Assembly (NCBI GenBank): GCA_013368445.1
Contig: JAACJO010000040.1
Location: 62,001-126,000, forward strand
Source: Leucocoprinus leucothites
Taxonomy: Eukaryota; Basidiomycota; Agaricomycetes; Agaricales; Agaricaceae
Direction of reading: 5' to 3'
Length of the DNA stretch: 64,000 nt
In this document: positions 31,456 to 42,622 of the stretch, one piece after another
Layout of the letters: each line of letters opens with the position of its first letter
Numbering within the stretch: the first letter of the stretch is position 1
Program-made: the position numbers and the translations under genes
The notes under the pieces: generated by a model
Told to the model about the DNA's origin: nothing
Databases searched by the model: none
The model's input: only the letters and a program-made list of their open reading frames with translations

Positions 31456-31470
31456 GGTTATGGGCCCCGG
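31456..31470 (+). promoter_or_regulatory. Copia primer-binding site, initiator tRNA-Met half-molecule type
   Basis: GGTTATGGGCCCCGG directly follows the LTR. It is complementary to the anticodon-stem region (around CAU-AAC) of eukaryotic initiator tRNA-Met and not to the tRNA 3' end. Drosophila copia is known to use a 5' half of this tRNA; the match to a fungal tRNA here is by memory of the conserved stem. Confidence 0.7.
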
Positions 31471-31859
31471 CCTCTAGAAGCCTCAGACAACGACTTTTGC
31501 CTCATTTCATCCTCAACTGTCTTCCTCTTCTCCTATCCGCCGTTTTCGCGTTTTCTCCTTTGTTTTCGCGTCGCTCCAGTCGCCTCCGCGCATACCCGTC
31601 GGTCTCGCGTGTCTCCACGACTTCACCAAGTTTCGCTGCGTTCCGGCCATTTCTCATTCCACTATCCCACTTCCATTCCTAATCACTCTATTCTAATCCT
31701 AATATTCCTCTGCTCCTCCCATACCAACTGTTGCCCCGTTCTGCTCCGAACTTTGCCAGTCCGTCGATCCCACCGTTTGCCACGTATACCCCTCGTTACA
31801 TGACCACCAACCCTTTCCTCGTTGCCCTACACCACATTTCAGCTTCCTAGTCCGCCCAG

Positions 31860-34626
31860 ATGTCTTCCTCTGGCCCCAACTTTGACAAGCTCAATGCCAC
31901 CAACTACTCTACCTGGGCAGGCGAGATGCAGGCATGGCTCCAGGCCTCTGGCCTGTGGAGACTGGTCAAGGGTGAACTCCTAAAGCCTGAGATCCCTTCC
32001 CCCACTACCCAAGCCACCTTTGACTCTAGGGAGGCCTGGAATGCGAAGGCTGACAAGGCTGCTGGCTGGCTATATCTCATGGTAGAACCGGACCAGAGGG
32101 TTCACTTCACTGATAGGGATGATCCTGTCAAGATGTGGACAGATTTGCGAGCTGTGCACCTCCAGAGGCGTCCTGGCACTCGTTTTAATGCCTATGATGA
32201 CCTCTTCAACATCAGGAAGGCTGAGGATGAGTCCCTGCAGTCCCTCATCAACAGGGTGGAGGAGAGCATGAAGCAAATCCAAAATCTTTGCCCTGATGAC
32301 TTTGGCCTCAAAGGCCTGGATGAGGAGCTCGCTTCTATGGCTCTAATCTGAGCCCTGCCCACTGAGGAGTACTCCTCTTTCATTTCCTCTCTCCTCCTCA
32401 AGGACAAACTTGACAAGGCTGCTGTGCATCAGGCCTTTGTCACTGAGGACACCCAACGTCGCAGGAGGGCCATAGACCTTCCCTCTTCCTCCTCTGCCCT
32501 TTCTGCTGCCTCCAGAGGCCTCAAAACGGCGAAATCGACCGATCCATGTGGCTGGTGTCACAAAACCGGTCATACAGAGGCCAAATGCTGGAGAAAGGAC
32601 AAGGATCGCCTCAAAGCTCAAGAGGACACTCAGAACACTCCCCCCCGGTCCAAACGACGTGGAAACCGTGCCAACAAGGCCCAGGAGGACTCTGACGGCT
32701 CCCCTGCCCCTCCAGCATCCGGAGAAGCAAGCAGAGTCACAGAATTCGCTGGAAATGCAAGTACAAGCTCCCCCTCCACTCCTATCGCTTCCCCCACTTC
32801 CCCAGCCTCTTCCCCACCCCTCCAGCTCAATGCTGACTTCCATTGGATTGCAGACACAGGTGCTACGTCACATATGACCCCACACCATCATTGGTTCAAG
32901 AAATATACCCCCTGTCGCATACCAATCAGATTGGCAGACAACTCTGTCATATATTCAGCTGGGATGGGTTCAGTGGTCTTTCAGCCTGTTATGGGCGGAA
33001 AAATGGCTGGAGCGGTCGAGTTTTCACGTGTACTGCATGTTCCAGACCTCCGGAGTAATCTCCTGTCTTGTCTATACCTCACACGAAATAAGGGGTTCAA
33101 TATATCGATTTCCTCGCATTCTATGGCCTTTAGACTCAAGGGAGAGACTCTCTTCACTGCCTCCATTGATTCCACCAACTCTGCTGTCCTCAATGGCACT
33201 ACCATCGCTTCTGAGACTGCTTTTAGCATCTCCACACTTCCTGCTGACCTCTCACTCTGGCACCGTCGCTTTGCACACCATAATTATGCTGATGTGATTC
33301 TTAGAAGATGATACAGCAGGAACTGGTTACTGGCCTCAAAATCGACTCCTCAGCTCAGCCTGACGCAGTTTGCGAGCCCTGCCTTGCTGGAAAGATGCAC
33401 TCCCTTCCTTTCCTGCCCTCAGCCAACCACAATCGTTCCCCACTCGAGTTGGTGCACTCAGACCTCCATGGACCGCTCCCAGTGCCTACCCACAGTGGCT
33501 ACAAGTACTGGATGACGTTTATTGATGATTCTACGCGTTTTTGAGCTGTCTACCTGCTTAGGGCCAAGTCAGAAGCCTTTGAAGTGTTCAAGGAGTACAA
33601 GGCTTGGGCAGAGAACCAGCTAGGAGCGAAAATTCGCACTCTACAGGATGATAAAGGTGGTGAATACATGTCCAACGCATTTTTGCAGTTTACCAAGGAC
33701 TGTGGCATTGAGAGGCGTCATTCCACTCGCAACAGGCCCCAGCAGAACGGCCTAGCTGAGAGAGCCAACAGGACTATGGGGGAACGCATTACAGCCATGT
33801 TAGCAGAGTCTGGACTCCCTCCCTCATTCTTAGAGCCCTCTGACGTCCAGAGACTCCCAAGGCTGGTCCTAGTGTTCCTCTTCGATCTGGTGACTCCCCA
33901 TCGGACTCTGATGATTCTGACATCTCCTATGCCACTCCTATTGGTCCAGCACCTCCCAGAACGCCTCCTCAGGTTCCTACACCACTTGCGCAGCCCCCAC
34001 GGCCTCAGCGACGCTCCACACGACCTCCAGCACCCAGGACAGCCTACTGGCTACTGGGGAAACCTCTGCTCTTCCCTCCAAAGGACCAGGAGCAAGGAAA
34101 CTATGTTGATGCTGACTATGAGGTTGTAGAGTTTGCTGGAAGTGTTTCTGGGCCTGATCCCCACAACTACAAGGTTGCTATGAAGGCCCCGGATGCTGAC
34201 AAGTGGAGAGAAGCCTGCAACACTGAAATTTCGACTCTAATCGCAAATGGGACCTGGGAGCTTGTTGAGCTACCTCCTGGGGCCAAAATCATTGAGTCTG
34301 GCTGGGTTTTCAAGTTGAAACTCAACCCAGACCAGTCTATTGAGCGCTATTGCTCTAGGCTTGTTGCAAAGGGCTATTCCCAGCGTCCTGGCTATGACTA
34401 CACTGAGGTTTTTGCCCCTACATTTCGTCCTGCATCCCTGCGCCTTATTATAGCTTTGGCAGCCAAGGAAGGCTTCAAAATGCGATCTGTGGATATCTCC
34501 TCTGCATTCACCTATGGAGAGCTGGATGAGGACATTTACATGAGGCAGCCTGAAGGATATCACCAGGGAGGCCCAAATGTCGTTTGCAAGCTGCACAAAT
34601 TGCTCTATGGCCTCAAACAGTCAGCC
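31860..34626 (+). pseudogene. Copia gag-pol, truncated
   Basis: ATG at 31860. The gag capsid-like domain (NATNYSTWAGEMQ, residues 1-160) stops at TGA 32349-32351 (Arg position). Further on come the knuckle CGWCHKTGHTEAKC, protease DTGATSHM (near 32865), the GAG-pre-integrase LWHRRFAHH, a 5 bp net insertion near 33298 (frameshift), integrase FIDDST followed by TGA (33542-33544), DDKGGEYMS and NGLAERANRT. A 585 bp in-frame deletion at 33840 removes the rest of the integrase, and a one-base deletion follows. The RT then runs from 34180 (GWVFKLKLNPDQS, VDISSAF) and is cut at LYGLKQSA. The same polyprotein order as Cp3, but clearly dead. Confidence 0.9.
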
Positions 34627-36336
34627 TGGTGTCAATTTGCCTATCCCCTTCCGCTCTTTCGGGGAGGGTTTTGTAGGTGAGCTTCAACCACTGGATCCTC
34701 TCAACTTGAACTCTTGCGGGGACACGTGGGGTGACCAAGAGGATGGGGTATTCGACAATGGGGTACCTACCAATAGGTTCTTTGGACCCCCACCCACCTC
34801 AAGGCTGCCTCATGCAATCCATGGATCCGCTGAGTCAGCAGATGTTGTGCCACCCGGCACTCCGGCAACCTTTTTTGCCGGTTCTTCCAACCTTAAAGAC
34901 GTCACACCTGACGTCACACATGACGTCACTGATGACATCATTGCACAGCTGCAGGAGCCTAGGCCTGCACAGCCACACCTACCAGATCTCAAGGATCCAT
35001 CCAACACAGCCACCGAAGAAACTGTTATTGTCAGTGAAGCTGCCTTCAAAGCGCTTGAGGCGCTTAAATATGTTACAAATTTCTTCAGACATCGCGCCGC
35101 CCTCGGGCTGAGGCCTGGTGATAAAGACCCAAGGTTCCCTCAAATGGGTGAACCGATCTATTGTCTGCTCACTACTATGTTTGAGTCAGGATGGGACCGC
35201 TTACCTATCAATGGGGAAAGCGGTCTCATGATCACAGAAGCATTGAGGCACTATTATAGTCCTCCCTCGGATATTCCCATGACAGACTCTTCCCCCCCTC
35301 CTAAGGGTAAGGGGAAGGGAAAAAAGGTACGTAAGCCGTCCCCATCTACCATCCCCACCCCCATATTTCCACCCGGCATTGTCGTTGGGCAAACTAATCC
35401 TACAGTTCACATCAATGACGACCAGATGAACATTGACCAAGCCCCTCCCGGTGAGGGCACCTCTCCCTTCCCCCAGAATGACGTTACGTCTTCTGGTAAG
35501 GCACGTGACGTTTCGTCCATGTCAGGCTCCCTGAAGGCAAGGAATGACGTTACGTCTTCCAAGCCCTCCGGTCCTATCCGCGTCTCCCGGGCCCCTCCTC
35601 CACCTTCCAATCACGTGACCCCAAGGAATGGGAATGGAAACTTCGAGTGTTCAGTTGGGCGTCCCTTCTCCGATGGCCAGGCTCAGCCATCAAAACCTAA
35701 CCCCAAGAGCGCCTCTGACATGCCGCCTCCCATCCCCCCTCCTGACTGTAAGGCATCCACCAAACCCCTTACGGAACATTTTAACAAGAAGAACGTGTCG
35801 TTTGCTGAAGCTGCCCGACGGGGTGTCCAGCCAGCGACTTCCTCTTCCAACTCTTCTCCCAATATTGATGGGGTTAAGATGCGAGAAATGATACTCGCCT
35901 TCCCCGAATTATCATACGACAAAGTCCTTGCGATGTACAAGGCAGGTTTTGGAGGCACCCAACCTCAAGCGCCCGAACCTTCAACCACAGGCGCCCCACG
36001 CGCTAAACCTAAAATGACCATGCACGGACCTACCCATTGTCAAGTCCTTATCCCGTTTGAGGGGAACATCATTGCTGACCGTATCAAAGACTTTAACAAG
36101 GCAGCTGAATTTTGTAACTGTGGTCTCATTGCCGCTCAATCTAAACTTCGCGTCGAATCAGTCCGTGAATCATATAACAGCATTTCTATTGCCACCTCAG
36201 GTGTCGCGTCCCCTGCTGACTTGGAAACCATTAAATCTTGGCTTAAAAAAGCCTGGCAACTCGGAGACGCCATCCCTGTTGAGCCTTGTCTCCCTCAATC
36301 AAAATCATTTCTTAAAATCGTCGGAGTCCCTTACTG

Positions 36337-36351
36337 GGTAGCCAATTCCTC
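36337..36351. repeat. Target-site duplication of LA7R, left copy
   Basis: GGTAGCCAATTCCTC, 15 bp, repeated perfectly at 37162-37176. Confidence 0.93.
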
Positions 36352-37161
36352 AGCCCCACCTTAAAGTCCACAAAGACGTTACTTCCACACGCATACACAC
36401 ACCCCCTCGATTAGGTGCTACTCTAAACTTTTTGCGATGCAAAATCACCAACGACTGCCAGAAGTCCTGGGAGTCCACTTTCTGGAAGAAGTACCGCGGC
36501 AGCGGTTTCCTTCTTTCAAAAAAGAATCGCAAGTTCCTCACCCCCACCTACGTCAAAGGGGGCACCTGGCTTCCCTTAGCCAATGAATCGCCATCATTAT
36601 GTGCGCGTATGTCCCGTGCCATCCTCAATCATGCTCCTATTGGAGCTTATCGCGAAAGGTTCTTCCCCCTCGAGCCCAAGTCCTGTCGTTGTGGCCATCG
36701 CCTGGAAACACGACATCATATCCTGTGTTATTGCCCCCTCTATCCCTTCCGCACTCAATGGGTGCAATGCGCTTTCCCTCAATACGAGTTCCTTGTCGAG
36801 TTCTTGAAAAAGAACCCAGCCGCCTTTGCTTTTGCTAATCATGACACGCGTCCACCGCCGCCTCAAGCCCCTGTGCCCGCCGAACCAAATGAAGGTGAAC
36901 TATACTCTCTTATTTCATCTCTCTTCTTTTCCTTTGAGTCCGATCTCTGTGTATGACACCTCGTTCTATAGTCTCTTTCGAGTCTTATCTATGTTGCTGG
37001 ACTAATCATGTATAGTCTTTGTCTTAAGCGGTCTTCGACCGCTTCGTGTACCCCAGCTTGCTGTAGTGTACTGTCTGTCTGTAATATTTAGTTGAAAGCG
37101 GACTGCGATCGAGCACCGCTATATAAATTCATTGATTTAAAAAAAAAAAAAAAAAAAAAAA
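36352..37161 (+). mobile_element. LINE-A copy LA7R, 5'-truncated insertion
   Basis: The mirror of LA7L: 810 bp including the A-tail at 37139-37161, an ORF2 C-terminal piece open at 36432-36956 (174 residues, identical to the left arm) and the 3' UTR. Inserted in ORF1 with a 15 bp duplication. Confidence 0.95.
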
Positions 37162-37176
37162 GGTAGCCAATTCCTC
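37162..37176. repeat. Target-site duplication of LA7R, right copy
   Basis: GGTAGCCAATTCCTC directly after the A-tail of LA7R; identical to 36337-36351. Confidence 0.93.
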
Positions 37177-37785
37177 CAACCCCCTCTCCCCTGCATTCGT
37201 TGAACAAGCCCTCAGACAATCTACTTTGTTCAAAAATGTTATTCTCACCGCCCGCCCTCGTGTTATGAAAGCCTCCCTGAAATCGGATACGGCCGTCGTG
37301 TGGTTTGATATCTGGGATTCACAAAACGGTACTAAGGCCAAGACATTGGTCAACCGTACTATCAACTTTGGTCGACATGTCGGAACCATCCGGGCTACTA
37401 GTATACACCCCGGCATTGCACAATGTAGGAACTGTTGGCGTTGGGGTCATCCCACTCATGCGTGTCGCGCCCTTGGTGCACGCTGTCAAATCTGTGGTGG
37501 CCCTCATCGCATTGAAAACCATCGGTCCATGGCCTGGTGTTGTAAGGCCAATCCCAAATCCAACCCCCCCCGTGACGCCACTCCTGAGGGCATTCCATGT
37601 CCTCACCTGGAAAATTTCAAATGCCTGAACTGCAAAGGCGACCACCACGCAAATGACACCAAATGTCCATTCTGGAGGAACAGGTTCGATCGAACCTGGC
37701 ACTCCAACAAAGCTGCCGAATCATGCACTGCTCGTGCTGTTCGCGCTAATTCCAATCGCTCCGGTGGCGGAGTTGCCATTTAAAT

Positions 37786-40700
37786 ATGTCTGGTAAGAAC
37801 AAACCCATCTCTTCTGTTCATATCTATTCGCAAAACGTGAGACGCTCTTATGCCCTGGTCGATACTATACTCGAATCCAAAAAAATGGATTTCGAAATCA
37901 TCTTTTTACAGGAACCCCCATGGAACCATGTTCGGAAAGCACCTTCTACGACTAACCCTGAAGGGGATGATGTCATTGGTGCCCCTATTCACCCAGAATG
38001 GCTGTGTATGGTTTGCCCTACCAAGCCTGACAATCCCCAACCCCACACTCTGACCTATGTTCACAGATGCCTACTTCGCATGAGACCCATTCTTCGTCAG
38101 GAGTGGGCTAACCATCGTGATATACAAATTTTGGGTCTATTCAACCAGGGTAACTATATCCATCTACTTAACATATACTCAGACTCGTCCTCGTCGGTGA
38201 TCAATTTCCTTTCAACAAATTTCATTGACATCCCTAATATCATTTATATGGGAGGAGATTTCAATTGTCGATCTCCAGAATGGGACCCTTCAGCTACTTA
38301 CGTCCCTATGTCAGCTATAACTCTAATGGAGTTGGCGGATGGCTTCAATCTTACAAGGTCTTCTCCGACCTCTTTATCCCCGACTCATTTCACTTCCATC
38401 GAAAGTCATGACAATTCGGTTATTGATCTCATCTTTTGCGCTAATAATTCCACCCCCTATATTATCGATGTTAATTCGAGACTTCCATTGGATCACGCAC
38501 CTTTGATTATGGACCTTCCAATCTGCCCAGATTATATTAGTTATAAAAAACGCGTAATACCGAAAGATAGCAATGAAGAGACGGCTTTCACTTCCCAAGT
38601 CTCTGAGCATCTAGTGGCCCTTGACTGCTCGGACATTCATTCCACATCTCGTCTTAACAATATTTCTGACTCCATTTCTCACATCATTAATGATTCTTGG
38701 AATACGAACTCTAAAACTGTATGGATTACTAACCAGTCAAAGGAATGGTGGAACCCCCATTGTTCTGAGACTCTTCTTACCTACAGAAGAACAAAGGACC
38801 GTAAAGACTGGCGGGCATTCAGAGCGGCTACTCGAGCTGCTAAGCGTTCTTTCTTTGACCCACACATCCATGAAATTGCGTCAACCAACAAACGACCCTG
38901 GGACCTTATGGATTGGGTAAAACAACGCAAACTCCCTGCCGTTGAGGGAATCCACTATCAAGGACGACCTTGCAATGATCTTCCGGACCTATGGAATGCA
39001 CTCCATTCATCATACAACTCAGCATCCGGTCGACTGGTAAGCCCTAATATTCTGAATGAAATGAAATCCCTTCCCCCTCGTTCCTGGGCAAACTTCTCCG
39101 CCCTTGAACTCACCGAATCCCTCTCTTCATGTGCTAACTCTTCAGCACCCGGGCCCGATCATGTTTCCTGGAAACATCTAAAATCCATTGTCGCTCACAA
39201 TGAGTGCCTCAAAAACATAATACTCATCGCTAACGCGTGCATACGTCTCTCTTTCTGGCCGAGTCACTTCAAGGACTCGGTCTCTATCATCATTCCCAAG
39301 CTGAATAAACCGGCCTATGATACACTGAAAGCATTTCGACCCATTGTTCTACTAAACACTTTAGGTAAATTAATCGAGAAGATGATTGCTCGCCGCATGC
39401 AGTATGAAGCAGTGTCTCTAGATGTTCTTCATCCTAATCAAATGGGCGGAGTTATCCAGCGATCCACTGAGGATGCAGGAGTATTCCTCACTCACATCAT
39501 TCGGACTGGATGGACCAAAGGTATGATTACTAGTGTTTGTGCTTTTGATATCGCCCAATTCTTCCCCTCCCTAAATCATGAAATCCTTACTAATATTCTA
39601 AGACAACAGGGGTTCGCCCCAGAACTCGTTAACTTCTTTTCACACTATCTTATAGGTCGATCCACTCAATTCATGTGGAACACTTTCCTATCTGATGCCC
39701 ATGACGCAGATGTTGGCGTTGGGCAAGGCTCTGCTCTATCACCCATTCTATCCGCGCTCTATCTAGCGCCCCTCATGTTCATGTTTGATCAACGTGCTCG
39801 TTTACAATCTATCCCTTCATCTCTTTTATCATTTGTTGATGATGGACTTTGTATCTCTCAGGCGAAGAACTACACTGACACTATCTCTTCTCTCAAATCA
39901 GCCTACTCCATCATTAACTCCATTTGCACTGATCTCGGGCTTATCGTCGAACACGATAAATCTGAGGTCTTCCACTTCTCCAGACGACATAACGATTCTA
40001 ATCCCTCCCTCGATTTATCTGACGTCGGCGGCCCTCTACTATATCCCAAACGTGTCTGGCGGTACTTGGGTTTCTATTTTGACCAGCAATTATCTTTTCA
40101 AGAACACGTCCGGTATTATTCCACCAAAGCATTATCCACAGTGAAAGCTATGAATATGCTAGGCAACTCCACCTGAGGCCTCCTCCCTCTACAAAAACGG
40201 CTGCTCTATAGGTCATGTGTTGTCCCCGTGGCCATGTATGGTTTTTGACTCTGGTACTTTGAAGGCGCTCGTAACAAGGCGCTTTTAAAGTCATTATCAT
40301 CTATGCAAAGACGCGCAGCTCTCTGGATCACAGGCGCATTCCGTACCTCCCCATCAGGTGGCGTTGAAAGCATTGCTGGACTTATTCCGATTCATCTCCA
40401 TCTCCGTAAACTAGCCATTCGTTCTTCGTATCAAGTCTCTACTTTACCCTCTAATCATGCGTTACAATCTCTCTTATCGGATAGTTTCTCTCTTAATTCC
40501 TCCCCTCATCCCCAATCGCTTCACCTTCTTACTCCGGCCAAAAAAGCTAAAGTCAAAGGCCCTCTTATTGATGTAGATAGTTCTCTTTCTCATCTTTCTG
40601 ATCCCTTTTCTCCATTCGCTCCTGAATCAAAGCCTGGATCTCGTCTTATGGACATCTTTCCTGACTCTATTCACTTTCACCCCTGCAATCGCTTGGATAA

Positions 40701-41739
40701 ACACGAAATGTATAAACATGTATCATCTCTCGATTCAACTTTTTCTTCTTCTTCTTCTAATCGTAATTGTATTTCTGTGGTTACTGACGCCTCTGTTCCA
40801 CTTGTAGGTTCCCTTCAGGCGGTTTCGGCGGCACATTTATATCACGGCGGACGACAAGTGTCCCATGCAAAACAGGCTAGCGGTCGGGCGTCATCTACTG
40901 ACGCTGAACTCTATTCCATCCGTATTGGCATCGCCAAGGCCATTTCCCTTCAGTGCGACCACATCATCCTTATCACCAACTGTCTCCCAGCAGCCAAGCT
41001 GGCAGTCGATCCTTCCATACACTCAAGCCAATCCCATTCCATCCAAGTCTGCCGGCTCCTATCCGATTGGCTCACAGCTAAACCCACTTGTTCTATTGAC
41101 TTCTGGGACATACCTTCCAAATGGTGCTGGAAACCCCATCTCAAAGTCCATAAAGACGTCACCTCCACACGCATACATGCCCCCCCTCGATTAGGTGCTA
41201 CTCTCAACTTCTTGCGACGCAAAATCACCAACGACTGCCAGAAATCCTGGGAGTCCACTTTCTGGAAGAAGAAGTACCGCGGCAGTGGTTTCCTTCTTTC
41301 AAAAAAGAATCGCAAGTTCCTCATCCCCACTTACGTCAAAGGGGGTACCTGGCTTCCCTTAGCCAATGAATCACCATCATTATATGCGCGTATGTCCCGT
41401 GCCATCCTCAACCATGCTCCTATTGGAGCCTATCGCAAGAGGTTCTTCCCCCTCGAGCCCAAGTCTTGTCGCTGTGGCCATTGCCTGGAAACACGACACC
41501 ATATCCTATGTTATTGTCCCCTCTATCCCCTCCGCACCCAATGGATACAGTGCGCCTTCCCTCAGTATGAGTTCCTTGTCGAGTTCTTGAAAAAGAATCC
41601 GGCCGCTTTCGCTTTTACCAACCACGACACACGTTCACCGCTGCCTCAAGCTCCTGTGCCTGCCGAACCAAATGAAGGTGAACTTTACTCTCTTATTTCA
41701 TCTCTCTTCTTCTCCCTTGAGTCCGATCTCTGTGTATAA
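37786..41739 (+). pseudogene. LINE-A ORF2: endonuclease, RT, RNase H; two TGA codons
   Basis: The mirror of 20721-24674: 1318 codons in one frame with TGA at 40174-40176 and 40246-40248. The first 796 residues (endonuclease plus RT with FVDD at 683-686) are identical to the left arm. The C-terminal part differs at about a dozen residues (for example Ala vs Val, Arg vs Gln, Ala vs Thr), mostly CpG-type changes, with this arm keeping the Arg/Ala state more often. RNase H has the same ITNC substitution. The zinc-like tail reads CRCGHCLETRHHILCYC here. Inactive as it stands because of the TGAs. Confidence 0.92.
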
Positions 41740-41879
41740 CACCTCGTTCAATAGTCTCTATCGAGTCTTTTCTATATTGCTGGACTAATTGTGTATAGTC
41801 TTTGTCTTAAGCGGTCTTCGACTGCTTTGTATACCCCAGCTTGCTGTAGAGTACTGTTTGTTTGTAATATTTAGTTGAA

Positions 41880-41903
41880 AGCGGACTGCGATCGAGCACC
41901 GCT
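41880..41903 (+). other. LINE-A 3' UTR stem-loop
   Basis: AGCGG (41880-41884) pairs with CCGCT (41899-41903), and inside it TGC pairs with GCA around the loop GATCGA. It lies about 20 bases before the A-tail. LINE-B has the same shape at the same place with compensating changes (TGTGG with CCACA in LB1). A likely recognition structure for the LINE RT. Confidence 0.6.
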
Positions 41904-41942
41904 ATATAAATTCATTGATTTAAAAAAAAAAAAAAAAAAAAA

Positions 41943-42419
41943 TCTGTTCAGGAGCTCCTGGACATAGTGGGACTGGGAAAGCAAAATAGTGTGGGCTTCA
42001 AGATCCTGCTTGACCTGGACAGAGAGGAGAAATGTAGTGGCTCCCAAATCACACAATTTGAAGTGTTTCTGCAGCTCCAGCACTGTGGCATCCATGGCAG
42101 CATCATTCTTCGAAACAAGGGTGATATCATCAATGAAAACAGGCACTATGACCTTGACTTCACCCTTGGAGTAGATGTAGATGGAACTGTTGCTCTGGAG
42201 TCATTTAAAGCCCAGGGAATCAAGCACAGTGTGTAGCTTCTTGTTCCACTGCCTAGCTGACTGTTTGAGGCCATAGAGCGATTTGTGCAGCTTGCAAACA
42301 ACGTTTGGGCCTCCCTGGTGATATCCTTCAGGCTGCCTCATGTAAATGTCCTCATCCAGCTCTCCATAGGTGAATGCAGAGGAGATATCCCCAGATCACA
42401 TTTTGAAGCCTTCCTTGGC
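41943..42419 (-). mobile_element. Antisense copia RT fragment Cp-r2
   Basis: Minus-strand copia matching about 53256-53742 of Cp3. It encodes VFIDDITLVSKNDAAMD (the RT palm FIDD) and SHYVQELLNRF, followed by the LYGLKQSA region. It is bounded on the left by the A-tail of LA6R and on the right by the T-run of LA9. No LTR or ends. Confidence 0.9.
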
Positions 42420-42622
42420 TTTTTTTTTTTTTTTTTTTTTAAATCAATGAATTTGTATAGTGGTGCTCGATCGCAGTCCGCTTTCAACTAAATATTACAG
42501 ACAGACAGTACACTACAGCAAGCTGGGGTACACGAAGCGGTCGAAGACCGCTTAAGACAAAGACTATACATGATTAGTCCAGCAACATAGATAAGACTCG
42601 AAAGAGACTATAGAACGAGGTG

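Larger units (their letters stand above)
31205..34626 (+). mobile_element. Copia copy Cp2, 5' LTR to RT, 3' end lost
   Basis: Has a 251 bp 5' LTR, primer-binding site, CpG-rich leader, and gag-protease-integrase-RT with deletions. It is cut in the RT at 34626, where the right arm of the inverted repeat begins in mid LINE-A ORF1. The 3' LTR is absent. Confidence 0.92.
34627..37783 (+). pseudogene. LINE-A ORF1, N-terminus replaced, split by LA7R
   Basis: Reads open from the copia junction (VNLPIPFRSFGEGFV) through the same residues as ORF1 of LA6L to the LA7R insertion (stop at 36362-36364), then from 37162 to TAA at 37781-37783. All visible residues equal those of the left arm, including the three zinc knuckles. 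The copia-LINE fusion frame starts upstream in RT sequence (at about 34577), giving a chimeric 595-residue open stretch. I take that as accidental. Confidence 0.88.
34627..41942 (+). repeat. Right arm of the 7.3 kb inverted repeat
   Basis: Mirror of 20516-27833 (coordinates sum to 62460). It starts abruptly at TGGTGTCAATTT inside LINE-A ORF1, fused to copia RT (CAGTCAGCC). It ends with the LINE A-tail, followed by antisense copia, whereas the left arm is bounded by a copia LTR, so the flanks are not duplicated. Confidence 0.93.
34627..41942 (+). mobile_element. LINE-A copy LA6R, lacks the 5' end
   Basis: Copy of LA6L minus its first 0.5 kb (5' UTR and about 140 ORF1 codons). It ends with an A-tail at 41922-41942. 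It includes the nested LA7R. CpG-rich, with a few private CpG changes near its 3' end (for example GTATACC near 41832). Confidence 0.93.

Noticed and set aside
31456..31470. A tRNA gene or tRNA fragment
   Set aside because: Only about 12-15 bases match, directly after an LTR end; this is a primer-binding site and not a gene.
34577..36364. A 595-residue chimeric copia-LINE protein as a new fused gene
   Set aside because: The frame simply crosses a rearrangement breakpoint at 34627, lacks a plausible start context, and ends in the nested LA7R.
20516..41942. The large palindrome as a pure assembly or fold-back artefact
   Set aside because: The arms differ by one-sided CpG changes near their ends and have different flanks (copia LTR versus antisense copia RT), which a simple artefact would not produce. 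It still needs spanning reads.
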